A stretch of DNA of 64,000 bases from an uncultured Roseicyclus sp. (GCF_937892565.1 NZ_CALAHQ010000043.1:1-64000); one strand, 5' to 3'. Shown: positions 46,640 to 56,185, numbered from the stretch's first letter. Numbers and translations: made by a program. The notes: generated by a model from the sequence alone, not told the origin.

Positions 46640-47959
46640 TCAGAGCTTGCCTTCGTCCTCGAACACCTCGACCCAGTCCTTCACGAGGCCATCAAGTGCC
46701 TCCTGCGCGGTACCTTGGCCGGCGATGACATAGTTGTGGACGCGCTCCTGCATCGGCAGCAAGAGCGATGCATAAGACGGCTCGGCCCAGAAATCCTTCA
46801 CGATCGCCATCGAATCGAGGAAGGTCTGAGCATAGGGCTGGCTTGCCGCAAAGCCCGGATCCTCGACCACGGCCCGCAGGGCCGAGTAGCCACCCAGTTC
46901 CCACCAGCGTGCCTGAATGCCGGGTTGTGCGAACCATTTGATGTATTCGAGCGCGTCGTCTTGATTATCGGAATAGGCCACGACCGATATGCCCTGTCCG
47001 CCAAGCTGGGCGAAATGACCGGCGGGTCCAGCGGGGTTGGGGAAATAGCCCGACCGGTCGCCACCCACAGTCGCATCGGCATGAACACCCGGCCAGATGA
47101 AGGCAAAGTTCATCTGCATGGCCACCTGCCCCGAGCGGTAGGCGTCGATGTTTTCGGACATGTACCAATTGGACGAACCGGGCGGCGTGCAGCAATCATA
47201 AAGCGCCTTGTAGAACTCCAGCCCCTCGACCGCGCCGGCCGAGTTCACGAAGCCCTCGAGATCGTAGGGGTTGGCCGGGTTCCCATACTGGAAGCCATAA
47301 TTGTAGAGGGCGTTTGTTACCCCCATGGTGATCCCTTCAGACCCGCGTTCGGTATAAATGGCGGCACCATAGACGGTCGTGCCGTCGATATCGCGGCCCT
47401 GAAAGAACTCGGCGATGTCCTTGAGCTCAGCCAGCGTCGCCGGCACACCCAGATCGCGGCCATATTTTTCGCGGAACTCGGCCTGAAGCTCGGGCCGCTC
47501 GAACCAGTCACGCCGGTAGGTCCAGCCCACCACATCGCCGAATGCCGGAAGCGCCCAGTAATTCGGCGTGCCCTTCGGCCATTCGGAATAGCCCGTTACG
47601 GTGGCCGGGATGAAATCATCCATCGAGATGCTGTTGGCATCGAAGAAGTCATTGAGCTTGATGTAATGGCCTGCTTCTGCGCCAAGCCCGATCCACTGGC
47701 TGTCGCCGATCATCAGGTCACAAAGCTGCCCGCCAGAGTTGAGTTCGTTCAACATCCGATCGGCAAAGTTCGGCCATGGCACGAACTCAAAGTTCATCTT
47801 GACGCCAGACTGCGCCTCGAAGTCCTTGGACAATTCGATCAGCGCATTGGCCGGGTCCCACGCGGCCCAGCACAGGGTCAGCTCGTCGGCCTTCGCCCCG
47901 GTCGCCGCCATTGCTGACAAGCTGGCAAGCGCTGTCGCAGCAAATAGTCTTGTTTTCAT
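46640..47959 (-). CDS. Carbohydrate/polyol ABC transporter, substrate-binding protein
   Basis: 439-residue family 1 extracellular binding protein. Signal peptide MKTRLFAATALASLSAMAA to about residue 26 with an AKA-D cleavage site, then the two-lobed domain: LTLCWAAWDPANALIELSKDF, FVPWPNFADRML, LMIGDSQWIG, YWALPAFGDVVGWTYRRDWF. High Trp/Tyr content suits a polyol or sugar pocket. ATG 47959 follows GGAGGAG. First gene of the operon that ends in dihydroxyacetone kinase; upstream are LacI operator half-sites. Confidence 0.9.
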   Translation of the reverse strand: MKTRLFAATALASLSAMAATGAKADELTLCWAAWDPANALIELSKDFEAQSGVKMNFEFVPWPNFADRMLNELNSGGQLCDLMIGDSQWIGLGAEAGHYIKLNDFFDANSISMDDFIPATVTGYSEWPKGTPNYWALPAFGDVVGWTYRRDWFERPELQAEFREKYGRDLGVPATLAELKDIAEFFQGRDIDGTTVYGAAIYTERGSEGITMGVTNALYNYGFQYGNPANPYDLEGFVNSAGAVEGLEFYKALYDCCTPPGSSNWYMSENIDAYRSGQVAMQMNFAFIWPGVHADATVGGDRSGYFPNPAGPAGHFAQLGGQGISVVAYSDNQDDALEYIKWFAQPGIQARWWELGGYSALRAVVEDPGFAASQPYAQTFLDSMAIVKDFWAEPSYASLLLPMQERVHNYVIAGQGTAQEALDGLVKDWVEVFEDEGKL

Positions 47960-48047
47960 GTGAAGCTCCTCCCGCATCCTGGGCCCACGCCGCGCGGACC
48001 CGACCCCGGACGAGTCGCCGGGTTACGCACTCATCCTAGAAGAGGGA

Positions 48048-48085
48048 CGTACCTCATGACAATGCAAAACTGAGGTACGCACCTC
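48048..48085. promoter_or_regulatory. Operator cluster upstream of the transporter operon
   Basis: CGTACCTCA (48048-48056) and TGAGGTACG (48071-48079) are exact reverse complements over 14 bases, and GAGGT-ACGC-ACCTC (48072-48085) overlaps the second arm as a separate dyad. They lie between the binding-protein gene and the LacI-type gene. A matching half-site, TGAGGTGCG, precedes the regulator gene. Confidence 0.65.
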
Positions 48086-48117
48086 TTTTCGTCCCGCAAG
48101 ACAGATTGCGACGCGTG

Positions 48118-49143
48118 TCAGGGAAGGTTTTCGCGCAAAACGACCTCGATGCGCAGACGCTCCTGTGCCGCATAGATCGGACGGTCATCGCACAGATTGC
48201 GCAGCACGCGGATCGAACTTCGGATAAGGTGACCCACGTTCTGGGCAATGACGGCATCGATCTCGCCGTCGATCAGCGCCTGCCGTCTGGCCGGGGTAAG
48301 TTCATGCGCGATGACAACGATCCGGTCGCTGCGCGGTCTGCCCCGCAAGGCCTCGATCAGTGTCGTGTTTCCTGAACCTGTCGAATAGACGCCGACAAGA
48401 CCCGGACGCCGCGCAAGCACTTCGGTGACGATACGCGCCATGCGGGCGGGATCGTCATGAGCTTCCACCGACGGCAGAACGGTGATCGCGGGGAAATCCC
48501 GTGCCATGACCTCATCAAAGCCAAGCCGCCGCTCGACGCTTTCGCGAGACCGGAGCGAGTTTGTCACGACAAGGATCTCTCCTTTGCCGCACACAAAGCG
48601 GCCCATCAGGCTACCCGCGGTTCTGCCTGCTGCGACACTGTTGATTCCAACAAAGAAATCCCGTCTGGAATCTGGCAGATCAGAGACCAGCGTCACCACG
48701 GCGACCCCTGCATCCTTCAGTCGCGAGATGGCGTCGCGCACCTGCGGTGTTTCGGGCACCATCAATGCGATCCCGTCCAGACCCTCGGCGCTTTTGGTCT
48801 GCAACGCGCGAACAATGGCATGTGGGTCGCCGATTGGAACCCGGATGATACCCACCAAGGTTCTGTCGGCGATCTGAGAGGCATAGGCTTCCTGAAGGGC
48901 AGCCTTGAGCGACTGGGCGAACTGGCTCGGACCGTCTGGCAGGACAAAGGCAAAACGATATTGCCGCTGTCTTGCAAGGTTCGCCGCATAGGTATCGCGG
49001 ACATATCCCAGACGGGCCACGGCCGCCTGCACCTTTTCGATCGTCTTGCCACGGACACCCGGCCTTGCGTTGAGCACCCGGTCGACCGTAGCAAGGCTTA
49101 CGCCCGCCTCCTTCGCGATGTCATGTACCGTCGGTCTGCTCAC
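48118..49143 (-). CDS. LacI-family transcriptional regulator
   Basis: 341 residues: N-terminal LacI helix-turn-helix TVHDIAKEAGVSLATVDRVL with hinge region, then a periplasmic-binding-protein-like effector domain (FAFVLPDGPSQFAQSLKAALQ, GIALMVPETPQVRDAI, VYSTGSGNTTLIEALRG). The DRVLN variant and the domain type are those of sugar-responsive LacI proteins. It is in line with and upstream of the transporter operon, with repeat operators on both sides, so it most likely represses that operon and itself. Confidence 0.9.
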   Translation of the reverse strand: MSRPTVHDIAKEAGVSLATVDRVLNARPGVRGKTIEKVQAAVARLGYVRDTYAANLARQRQYRFAFVLPDGPSQFAQSLKAALQEAYASQIADRTLVGIIRVPIGDPHAIVRALQTKSAEGLDGIALMVPETPQVRDAISRLKDAGVAVVTLVSDLPDSRRDFFVGINSVAAGRTAGSLMGRFVCGKGEILVVTNSLRSRESVERRLGFDEVMARDFPAITVLPSVEAHDDPARMARIVTEVLARRPGLVGVYSTGSGNTTLIEALRGRPRSDRIVVIAHELTPARRQALIDGEIDAVIAQNVGHLIRSSIRVLRNLCDDRPIYAAQERLRIEVVLRENLP

Positions 49144-49182
49144 CTTGGGCTCTCCTTTTGGCGAAATAGGTAAATGCCATGC

Positions 49183-49191
49183 TGAGGTGCG
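49183..49191. promoter_or_regulatory. Operator-like half-site upstream of the LacI gene
   Basis: TGAGGTGCG differs by one base from TGAGGTACG of the cluster at 48071-48079, and lies 40 bp upstream of the regulator's ATG (49143). Supports autoregulation. Confidence 0.45.
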
Positions 49192-49285
49192 TCAATCAGC
49201 CAGCCATGCAGTCGGTTGCGACCCGCGCTCTGCGTCACGGCAGCCTGCGTGATGATGGTGGCGTGGACCGGCCTGACAGTTTTGC

Positions 49286-50248
49286 CTATCGCCGTCTTTG
49301 GCTTAGCGCGCTCACCCCGACAGATGTCAGAATGATCAAGCCCACCATCACCTCGCGCAGATAGCTATCCACCCGCATTTGGGTCAGGCCATTGTCCAGC
49401 ACCCCAAGCACCATGACCCCGGCCAGGCTCGCCAAAACCCGGGGCTGACCATCGCGTGTGAGGGTCATGCCAAGAAACACCGCCGCGATCCCCGTCAGCA
49501 TCAACCCATCACCCTGTGTCGGGTTCGCCGATGCGACACGGCTTGCCGTCATCAACCCCGCCATTGCAGCACCCACCGCCGTAAAGGCAAAAGCGGAAAA
49601 GCGAAGCTGCACGACACGAATGCCGGCAAGACGCGCGGCCTCGCGGTTTCCGCCGATCGCATAGAGCCGCCGGCCATAACTGGTGTGCTCAAGCACCACC
49701 CAGACCAGCGCCACGACGCCAAGCGCCACAAGGGTCAGGTTCGGCAATGCCAGTGACCGGCCATCGACCATACCCAAGGCAAGACCATCACGCGCAAAAC
49801 CGCTGAAGGACGCGGGAATGTCGCGCCCGAAAATCGTACGCCCATCGCTGATGATGAACGCCGTGCCGCTAAAGATGGTCAGGGTGGCCAAGGTTGCGAC
49901 AAAGGGCAATATGCCCACAAAACTGACCAGGATCCCGTTCAACAGCCCCCCGACCAAGCCGACCGCAAGTGCGGCGCCAACCGCAAGGGGCACAGGCCAG
50001 CCCTGAACAAACAGCACGCCCGCCACAACGCCCGCAAGCGACGCCATGGCGCCGACGGACAGGTCAAAATCCCCCATCACCATCACCACCGTCATGGTCG
50101 CGGCCACGACCGCCAGCATGCTGACCTGTTGGGTGATGTTGAGCAGATTTCGGGCCGTCAGGAATGTATCGGGCAGGCTCAGCGCGAAAAAGGCGACAAT
50201 CGCCACCATCCCCAATACGCCACCATATCGGCGCAAGCTGGCCGTCAT
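49286..50248 (-). CDS. CUT2-type (ribose/xylose-like) ABC transporter permease, system 1
   Basis: 320-residue RbsC/XylH-like permease with about eight to ten hydrophobic segments; motifs VVMVMGDFDLSVGAMASLAGV and GILPFVATLATLTIFSGTAFIISDG are typical of the family, as is the GNREAARLAGI loop. Last gene of the minus-strand unit binding protein-ATPase-permease; its ATG overlaps the ATPase stop by four bases. Confidence 0.9.
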   Translation of the reverse strand: MTASLRRYGGVLGMVAIVAFFALSLPDTFLTARNLLNITQQVSMLAVVAATMTVVMVMGDFDLSVGAMASLAGVVAGVLFVQGWPVPLAVGAALAVGLVGGLLNGILVSFVGILPFVATLATLTIFSGTAFIISDGRTIFGRDIPASFSGFARDGLALGMVDGRSLALPNLTLVALGVVALVWVVLEHTSYGRRLYAIGGNREAARLAGIRVVQLRFSAFAFTAVGAAMAGLMTASRVASANPTQGDGLMLTGIAAVFLGMTLTRDGQPRVLASLAGVMVLGVLDNGLTQMRVDSYLREVMVGLIILTSVGVSALSQRRR

Positions 50249-51828
50249 GCCTGCATCTCCTGTCCGTGGTAAAAACGTGCCAACAGGCCGGCCTCGGTCA
50301 GACCGGATGCCGGCAATATCTCGGTCAGAACCCCGTCGCGCATCACGCCGACCCGGTCCGACAGGCCCAAAAGCTCGGGCAGGTCCGATGACGCGAGCAC
50401 GATGGAAACCCCCTCGCTGCGCAGGCTTTCAATGAGCCGATACAGGTCAAACCGCGCGCCGATATCAACACCCCGCGTCGGCTCGTCAAGCAGCAGCACC
50501 CGCGGCCGCCCGGCGAGGGCACGCGCAAAAAGCACCTTTTGCTGATTGCCCCCCGACAGCTCGGCACAGGCTTGGCTGACAGACGCCGCCTTGAGCCGGA
50601 CCCGCTCGCCCAAGTCCTGCGCAAGCTGCCTTTGGCGATGGTCGTGCAAGAAAACACCGGCCCGGGCAAATTGCGTCAGATAGGGCAACGCGACATTCTC
50701 GGCGATGGTGCGGCCCATGATCAGGCCCTGGGCACGGCGTTCCCGCGGGACATAGGCGATGCCTTGGGCCCAGGTGTCGGCCGGGCTGCGCCCAACCTCT
50801 TGGCCGCCAAGCGTCAGGCGGCCGGTCCGTGGCCCATCCCCCAGAACGGCGCGCAACAGCGCCCCCCGGCCCGATCCCGACAAACCGGCAAGCCCCAGCA
50901 CCTCACCCGCGCGCAAATCGAAATCCGCGCGAACCAGGCCCGGCGATGACAACGCCTCGGCCTGCAAGACGATCGCCTGACCCGCGGGTGCGGCGCGTGC
51001 GGGAAACAATCCGCCAAGATCGCGCCCCGTCATGTCCGCGATCACGCGATCAACATCCGTCGCCGCCCTCGCCCGTGTGGCGATATGAACCCCATCGCGC
51101 AAGACCGTGATGCGATCGGCCAGACGCATGACTTCACCCATGCGGTGGGAGACATACAAGATCGCGGCACCTTGCTGGACCAGCTCTGCCATCACGGCGA
51201 ACAGGCGCTCTGATTCGGTCGTCGTAAGTGCTGCCGTCGGCTCGTCCATGACATAGAGCCAGGCACCCCCGCCGATCAGGCTGGCGGCGATGCGGACCAG
51301 CATCTGATCGCCGGAGCCAAGCGCCGACATCGGCCCCCGGGGATCGAGGTGGTCCAGACCGAGCCGCGCCAGCGCCGATGCCGCGATCTTGTTCAACGCC
51401 GCCCAGTCCACCAGCCCGAAGCGATGCGGATAAGGGTGATCGAGCAACATGTTCTCACCGACCGACAACGCAGGTACCGGATGCAATTCCTGATGGATGA
51501 ACCGCAGCCCCGCGGCGCGCGCCGCAGCGGGTTGGCCAAGCGGCACCGGCACGCCATCAAGCAAGATGGACCCCGCGTCAGGGCGCTCCAATCCCGCGAG
51601 GATGCGGATGAGGGTCGACTTGCCCGCCCCATTTTCGCCCATGAGTGCGTGCACTTCACCCGCGTGCAGCTCGATGTGGACCCCATCCAGCGCGCGCAGG
51701 GCACCGAAATGGCGCGAGATCCCGTCAAGCCTTAGCGTGCGCCCGCGCAGTTGGTCCTCTACGCGGGCGCCTGTCAGCAATTCCGGGTCACTCTGCGTTT
51801 GCGATGGTGACAAGGCGGGTGGGCACAT
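50245..51828 (-). CDS. CUT2-type ABC transporter ATP-binding protein (two NBDs), system 1
   Basis: 527 residues with two ATPase domains. NBD1: Walker A GENGAGKST, a degenerate signature LGSGDQMLVRIAA, Walker B YVMDEPTAAL. NBD2: the naturally degenerate Walker A GLSGSGRGA, intact signature LSGGNQQKVLFARAL and Walker B LLLDEPTRGVD. This is normal RbsA/XylG architecture. Start is uncertain: ATG 51828 overlaps the binding-protein gene by 41 bases; a TTG at 51780, eight bases past that stop, would remove 16 residues that do not look conserved. Confidence 0.88.
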   Translation of the reverse strand: MCPPALSPSQTQSDPELLTGARVEDQLRGRTLRLDGISRHFGALRALDGVHIELHAGEVHALMGENGAGKSTLIRILAGLERPDAGSILLDGVPVPLGQPAAARAAGLRFIHQELHPVPALSVGENMLLDHPYPHRFGLVDWAALNKIAASALARLGLDHLDPRGPMSALGSGDQMLVRIAASLIGGGAWLYVMDEPTAALTTTESERLFAVMAELVQQGAAILYVSHRMGEVMRLADRITVLRDGVHIATRARAATDVDRVIADMTGRDLGGLFPARAAPAGQAIVLQAEALSSPGLVRADFDLRAGEVLGLAGLSGSGRGALLRAVLGDGPRTGRLTLGGQEVGRSPADTWAQGIAYVPRERRAQGLIMGRTIAENVALPYLTQFARAGVFLHDHRQRQLAQDLGERVRLKAASVSQACAELSGGNQQKVLFARALAGRPRVLLLDEPTRGVDIGARFDLYRLIESLRSEGVSIVLASSDLPELLGLSDRVGVMRDGVLTEILPASGLTEAGLLARFYHGQEMQA

Positions 51829-52696
51829 AGATCACCCGCTGAACCACGGGCTCGCCTGCCAGAAGCCGGGCAACCGTATCGGCGGCCGTGGTGCCGATGC
51901 CGACGAAATCCTGCGCAACGGATGCCTCGAAATTGCCACCCTGGGCGATCGCATCCCGGGCTTGCGGGTTTGCGTCAATCCCCGTGATCACGATGCCCTC
52001 ATTGGCGCGCCCTGCCGCTTCGATTGCCTGAAGCGCCCCGAGCGCTGGCTGATCCCATGCCGCCCAAACCGCGGCGATGCTGCCCGGTGCCGGGTTTGCA
52101 GCCAGAAGAGCCTCCATCGCCGCGCGGCTGCCGGCGATGCCGCCATCGCTGACATCGGGCGTTATGCGGTCCAACACCGTGATGTCGGGAAAGTTGGCGA
52201 ACACCGCATCCGCGATGACACCACGCACCTGAACGGGCGGGAACGGGTCGAAGGTGAACATCACCACATTCCCCTGACCGCCGATGCGATTGGCGACATA
52301 AACCGCCGTCTCTGCGGCCATCGCATAGCCGTTCGATGTGATGTTGGCCGCAACAAGCGGATCGCTGCCGGCATCCATCCCGACCACGGGAATGCCCGCA
52401 TCCGCCGCCGCTTGCAGCCCCGCGCCCACCTGTGCCGGGTCGACGTTGATCACGATGGCATCGACCCCTTGGGTCACCATATCCTCGATCCGGCTGATCA
52501 CAGCCGCCACATCGCCGGCGGTATCGATGACATTCACATTCCAGCCCAGCTCTTGCGCCCGGGCGGTGAAACCATCCACGTAGAATTGCGTTCCAGGTTG
52601 CGCAAGATAGGGGGTGATCACCGCCACATCCTGCGCCATGGCACTTACGCTGCCCAAAGTTAAAGTGACCATCGCACAAGCCGTCATCCGTATCAT
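51788..52696 (-). CDS. Sugar ABC transporter substrate-binding protein, system 1
   Basis: 302-residue RbsB-like periplasmic-binding protein: signal peptide MIRMTACAMVTLTLGSVSAMA-Q, then VAVITPYLAQPGTQFYVDGFTARAQELGW, DAIVINVDPAQVGAGLQAAADAGIPVVGMDAGSD and GIDANPQARDAI (all family 4-type features). ATG 52696 has GAGGAGG nine bases upstream. Its ligand is unknown; the divergent FGGY kinase suggests a pentose, ketose or polyol. Confidence 0.88.
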   Translation of the reverse strand: MIRMTACAMVTLTLGSVSAMAQDVAVITPYLAQPGTQFYVDGFTARAQELGWNVNVIDTAGDVAAVISRIEDMVTQGVDAIVINVDPAQVGAGLQAAADAGIPVVGMDAGSDPLVAANITSNGYAMAAETAVYVANRIGGQGNVVMFTFDPFPPVQVRGVIADAVFANFPDITVLDRITPDVSDGGIAGSRAAMEALLAANPAPGSIAAVWAAWDQPALGALQAIEAAGRANEGIVITGIDANPQARDAIAQGGNFEASVAQDFVGIGTTAADTVARLLAGEPVVQRVIYVPTRLVTIANAE

Positions 52697-52812
52697 TTGC
52701 GCTGCCTCCTCGCGTCGCGGTCTTGATCAGGCCCAAAGTATTGGCGTGAAGTTTCGCAAAGGTCCATGGCATGATGAGACTGCTGCACAGGCCATGCAAA
52801 GATTTTTCCAAG

Positions 52813-52827
52813 CGTCTGGACCAGACG
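52813..52827. promoter_or_regulatory. Dyad in the 301-bp divergent gap between system 1 and the FGGY kinase
   Basis: CGTCTGG-A-CCAGACG is a perfect 7+7 bp dyad in the middle of 52697-52997. The rest of this interval shows no gene; it must hold both divergent promoters. Candidate operator for the SorC or LacI-type regulators in the window. Confidence 0.4.
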
Positions 52828-52997
52828 GCCCGGACGGTCCGACCGATGACCCCATGTTGCGTTGCACGGGCCAGCCAGAAGTCGCCGCGCCCATGCACCC
52901 CGCGATGACGCGGTGGCACCCTATCACCCCTTGTCAGACCTGAGCGCGCGCCCCACGATCCGACGGCGCCCCGAAACTGCCAAGGACAGCCATCGAA

Positions 52998-54467
52998 ATG
53001 CCCCATGGTTCACAGGTTCTGATCGGACTCGACATTGGCACCACGTCAGTCAAGGCGGTTATGCTGACCCAAGAGGGCCGCAGCCTTGCTTCCTATAGCG
53101 CGGCCCACCCGACGCGCCGCAGCATGCCCGGCATGGCCGAACAGGACCCGGCAACTTGGCTCATGCATGTGGGCGCTGCTCTGGCGCAGTTTGCCCGTCA
53201 TCCGCGCGCGCGCGATGTCTCGGGCATCGGGATCACCTCACAGGTCAACACGCATGTGTTTTGCGATGCCAGCATGGCGGCCTTGGCACCCGCCCTGACG
53301 TGGCAGGACACAAGACCGGGGCAAGTGGCGCGTGACATTGACGGTCGTCTGACCCTTGCAGAACGCATTCAGGCGTTGGGGGCCCCTATTCCCGTTGATG
53401 CAAGCCACGCCCTCGCCCGCATGGCGTGGATGGCACAGACCGCGCCTGAAATCTGGGCTGCAACGCGGCATGTGCTTTTGCCCAAGGATTGGGTGATCGC
53501 CCAACTGACGGGTGCGGTCGCGTCTGACCCGCTTTCCGCAATTGGCTTGGCGGGGACCGATCTGCGGTATGCGCAGACGATGCTGTCGCTCATCCCCCGC
53601 GCGGCCGAAGTTTTGCCGCCGCTTCTCGACCCGCTTTGCGTCACGGGCGCGCTCCGCGATGGCCCCTTTCGGGGCGTGCCGATTGCCACGGGCACGATGG
53701 ACGCATGGGCGGCCATGATCGGGCTGGGTGTCGCCAATGAAGGGCAGGCCATGTATCTTTCCGGCACGAGTGAGGTCCTTGGGCTGATCTCGGCCAAGCG
53801 GACCGCAGAGCCCGGGATCATCGTCTTTCCGGAATGGCGTGGCATCACGCTGCATGCGGGACCAACCCAATCGGGCGGAGCCGCCCGCGACTGGATTGCA
53901 CGGATGCTGGGGCTGGATCACGCGCAACTCGACACTCTGGCCGCACAAACCCGGATCAGGGGCGACAGCCCGCTATTCTTGCCCCATCTCGACGGCGAGC
54001 GCGCACCGCTTTGGACCGCGACCTCACGCGCCGCTTTCGCCGGGCTGTCGGGGGCCGATGGACCCGCCGAACTTGTTGCGGCGGTGTTGGAAGGCGTGGC
54101 CTTTTCCGCACGTCTTGCGCTGGAAGCGGTCGAACGCTCGGGTGCGCATGTCGCGCCCGTGTTGCGCCATGGCGGGGGCGGGTCGCGGTCGGATGCATGG
54201 TGCCAGATCAGGGCCAATGCCTTGGGGCGGCCGATTGCGCGCGTGGCTGTGGCCGATGCCGGTGCAGTGGGCGCACTTGCCATGGGCGCCGTGGCATCGG
54301 GCAGCTTTCTTGACCTCGCGGCCACAACCCGAGACCTTGTGCCTGTCGAACAGGTCTTTGAGCCCGATCAAGACCTTGCATCTTGTGCTGAGGCCCGTTT
54401 TGCCCGGTTTCGTGAGCTCTACGCGGCCACAGCCCCCATCAGCGCCGCATTGCTGGCGCAACACTGA
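52998..54467 (+). CDS. FGGY-family carbohydrate kinase (xylulokinase-like)
   Basis: 489 residues. N-terminal phosphate-binding loop LIGLDIGTTSVKAV, VSGIGITSQVN, LTWQDTRPGQVA, LPKDWVIAQLTG, and C-terminal ATP-site region VLRHGGGGSRSDAWCQIRANALGRPI are xylulokinase-like. It phosphorylates a ketose or polyol, probably the cargo of system 1, from which it is divergently transcribed. Exact sugar not deducible. It converges with the system 2 permease; the 149 bp between them (54468-54616) show no gene. Confidence 0.88.
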   Translation: MPHGSQVLIGLDIGTTSVKAVMLTQEGRSLASYSAAHPTRRSMPGMAEQDPATWLMHVGAALAQFARHPRARDVSGIGITSQVNTHVFCDASMAALAPALTWQDTRPGQVARDIDGRLTLAERIQALGAPIPVDASHALARMAWMAQTAPEIWAATRHVLLPKDWVIAQLTGAVASDPLSAIGLAGTDLRYAQTMLSLIPRAAEVLPPLLDPLCVTGALRDGPFRGVPIATGTMDAWAAMIGLGVANEGQAMYLSGTSEVLGLISAKRTAEPGIIVFPEWRGITLHAGPTQSGGAARDWIARMLGLDHAQLDTLAAQTRIRGDSPLFLPHLDGERAPLWTATSRAAFAGLSGADGPAELVAAVLEGVAFSARLALEAVERSGAHVAPVLRHGGGGSRSDAWCQIRANALGRPIARVAVADAGAVGALAMGAVASGSFLDLAATTRDLVPVEQVFEPDQDLASCAEARFARFRELYAATAPISAALLAQH

Positions 54468-54616
54468 CAATCCCGGGCGGTTGGGTCTGACCGAACGGGT
54501 TCAAGACGCCCTGCTGCGCGTGGTTTTTGGCCCGGTTCATGCCGCCTGTGCCACTGTCGGGGTCGCGCACAGGCGCTCAGGCAGGCCCAACACCGCAGGC
54601 AGCAGAGCCATGGGTT

Positions 54617-56161
54617 CTAGCGGGCCTGCCGGCCCAGCGGCTTGACAAGGGCCTGTGCGATCAGCGCGACAGCCCCAAGCATCACAAGGGGCGCCGCCGT
54701 GGCATAGCCCGCCGTCAGCACGACCGCGAGCCCAGCCCCCAGCGCCATGAGTGCCGCGATCGTCACGCGGTGGTCGGGCCGCGCGACCGCGGCAAGGGCC
54801 ACGAGCAAGACCACCATCAGCGCAGCCGAGGGCAAACCGGCATCGGCTTGTGCCGCCAGCGCCGCTTCCACAGCGGTCGGGTTCATCACACGCTGCGCCT
54901 GCGGCGGTGCCAGGGTCGCGCCTGTCGCCTGAAGCTCCTGCATCGCGTTGTGTTCCATCAAGGCGATGGTCGCGCGCACCCACAGGCTGGCGGGTGTCAT
55001 CAGCGTCAAAAAGGTCATCGCGGCCGCAAGGGCGGCGAGGAACCGCTTGACCAGCATGGGGTCGCGCGACTGGCGCACGATGTCGAGTGCGACGGCAAGC
55101 ACGATGATGATCCCCGTGACCACCATCTGCCAAAAGGTGTTGAGCTGGGCCAGGGTCAGGCCGTTGTTGATCAGCTTGAGCAAGATCACACCCATGAACG
55201 TGCCCCAGACCGAACCACGGCCGCCGAAAAGCGAGGTGCCGCCGATCACCACGGCCGCGATCGCCTCAAGCTCCCACATCAGCCCATAGTCCGATTTGGC
55301 ATAAGGCGCGCGCCCCAGAAACAGCAGCGCCCCCAGAACCGCACAAACCGACGCGACCATGTACACCATGACGATGTAGCGCGTGGTGGGGATGCCCGCC
55401 TGCCGCGCACCCGAAGGATTCGAGCCGATGGCATAGACATAGCGGCCAAAGCGCGTATTCGATGTGATGAGTGCCAGAAGGATGAAAAAGCCCACAAACA
55501 ACAGGGCGCTCATCTGAAAGGTGCGAAAGAAGTTGACCCAGTTGTCATCGACAAAGGCGCCCATGGGCTGCCAGAAGGCCGACAATTCACCCGCCTGATA
55601 GGCGCTGCGCAGTGGCTCGAACGGGTTCCAGCGGCCGAATGTGTCAAAGGTCGACGGCAGTTGCGGTGTCGCCTGCGCCCCGGTTGCAAGATGGCCGGTG
55701 CCACGCCACACCGAAAGCCCCGCAAGGGTGACAATGAATGCCGGCATGCCGAACCATGCGACCAGCCCGCCGTGGATGAAACCCACCCCCATCCCGCATG
55801 CGATGCCCATGGCGATGGCCAGCAACGGATCGACGCCGAGGTAGCTGACCAGATATCCCATCAACGCGGCCGTCATGCCCATGACCGATCCAACCGAAAG
55901 GTCGATTCCGGCCGTCAGGATGACAAGCGTCATGCCACCCGCAACAATGCCCAGAGCAGCCGAATTGTTGAGGATCGTCATGATGTTGGTCGGGTGGAAA
56001 AAGGGGCGCCCGTCGGTCACCATCTCGATCGCGATGGCAAGAACGACAATGGCGATCAGCGCGCCCGACCATTCCGCCCGCAAAAAGCGCAAAAGGATAT
56101 CCCGGGCCCAGCGCATGGCGGGGTGCGTTTGCTGGCCTTCTGCGCCGGTGATGTCGGCCAT
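54617..56161 (-). CDS. CUT2-type ABC transporter permease with long C-terminal membrane extension, system 2
   Basis: 514 residues against about 320-360 for RbsC/FrcC permeases. Residues about 31-370 are the permease: LGIVAGGMTLVILTAGIDLSVGSVMGM, GMPAFIVTLAGLSVWRG, FGRYVYAIGSNPSGARQAGI, and VIGGTSLFGGRGSVWGTFMG. An unusual loop of about 50 residues (165-215) separates two helices. Residues 371-514 add a further helix (MTFLTLMTPASLWV), a soluble stretch (404-445) and about three more helices, a part I cannot assign. Follows the binding-protein gene after a hairpin. Confidence 0.88.
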   Translation of the reverse strand: MADITGAEGQQTHPAMRWARDILLRFLRAEWSGALIAIVVLAIAIEMVTDGRPFFHPTNIMTILNNSAALGIVAGGMTLVILTAGIDLSVGSVMGMTAALMGYLVSYLGVDPLLAIAMGIACGMGVGFIHGGLVAWFGMPAFIVTLAGLSVWRGTGHLATGAQATPQLPSTFDTFGRWNPFEPLRSAYQAGELSAFWQPMGAFVDDNWVNFFRTFQMSALLFVGFFILLALITSNTRFGRYVYAIGSNPSGARQAGIPTTRYIVMVYMVASVCAVLGALLFLGRAPYAKSDYGLMWELEAIAAVVIGGTSLFGGRGSVWGTFMGVILLKLINNGLTLAQLNTFWQMVVTGIIIVLAVALDIVRQSRDPMLVKRFLAALAAAMTFLTLMTPASLWVRATIALMEHNAMQELQATGATLAPPQAQRVMNPTAVEAALAAQADAGLPSAALMVVLLVALAAVARPDHRVTIAALMALGAGLAVVLTAGYATAAPLVMLGAVALIAQALVKPLGRQAR

Positions 56162-56185
56162 GGCTCGTTCTCCGTGATGCGCGAA

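Noticed and set aside
44454-47959. Identification of the importer as the rhizobial glycerol system GlpSTPQUV
   Set aside because: Gene order is similar, but the ATPases have ordinary CUT1/MalK sequences, the binding protein is shorter than I expect for GlpV and the small protein does not match GlpU as I know it.
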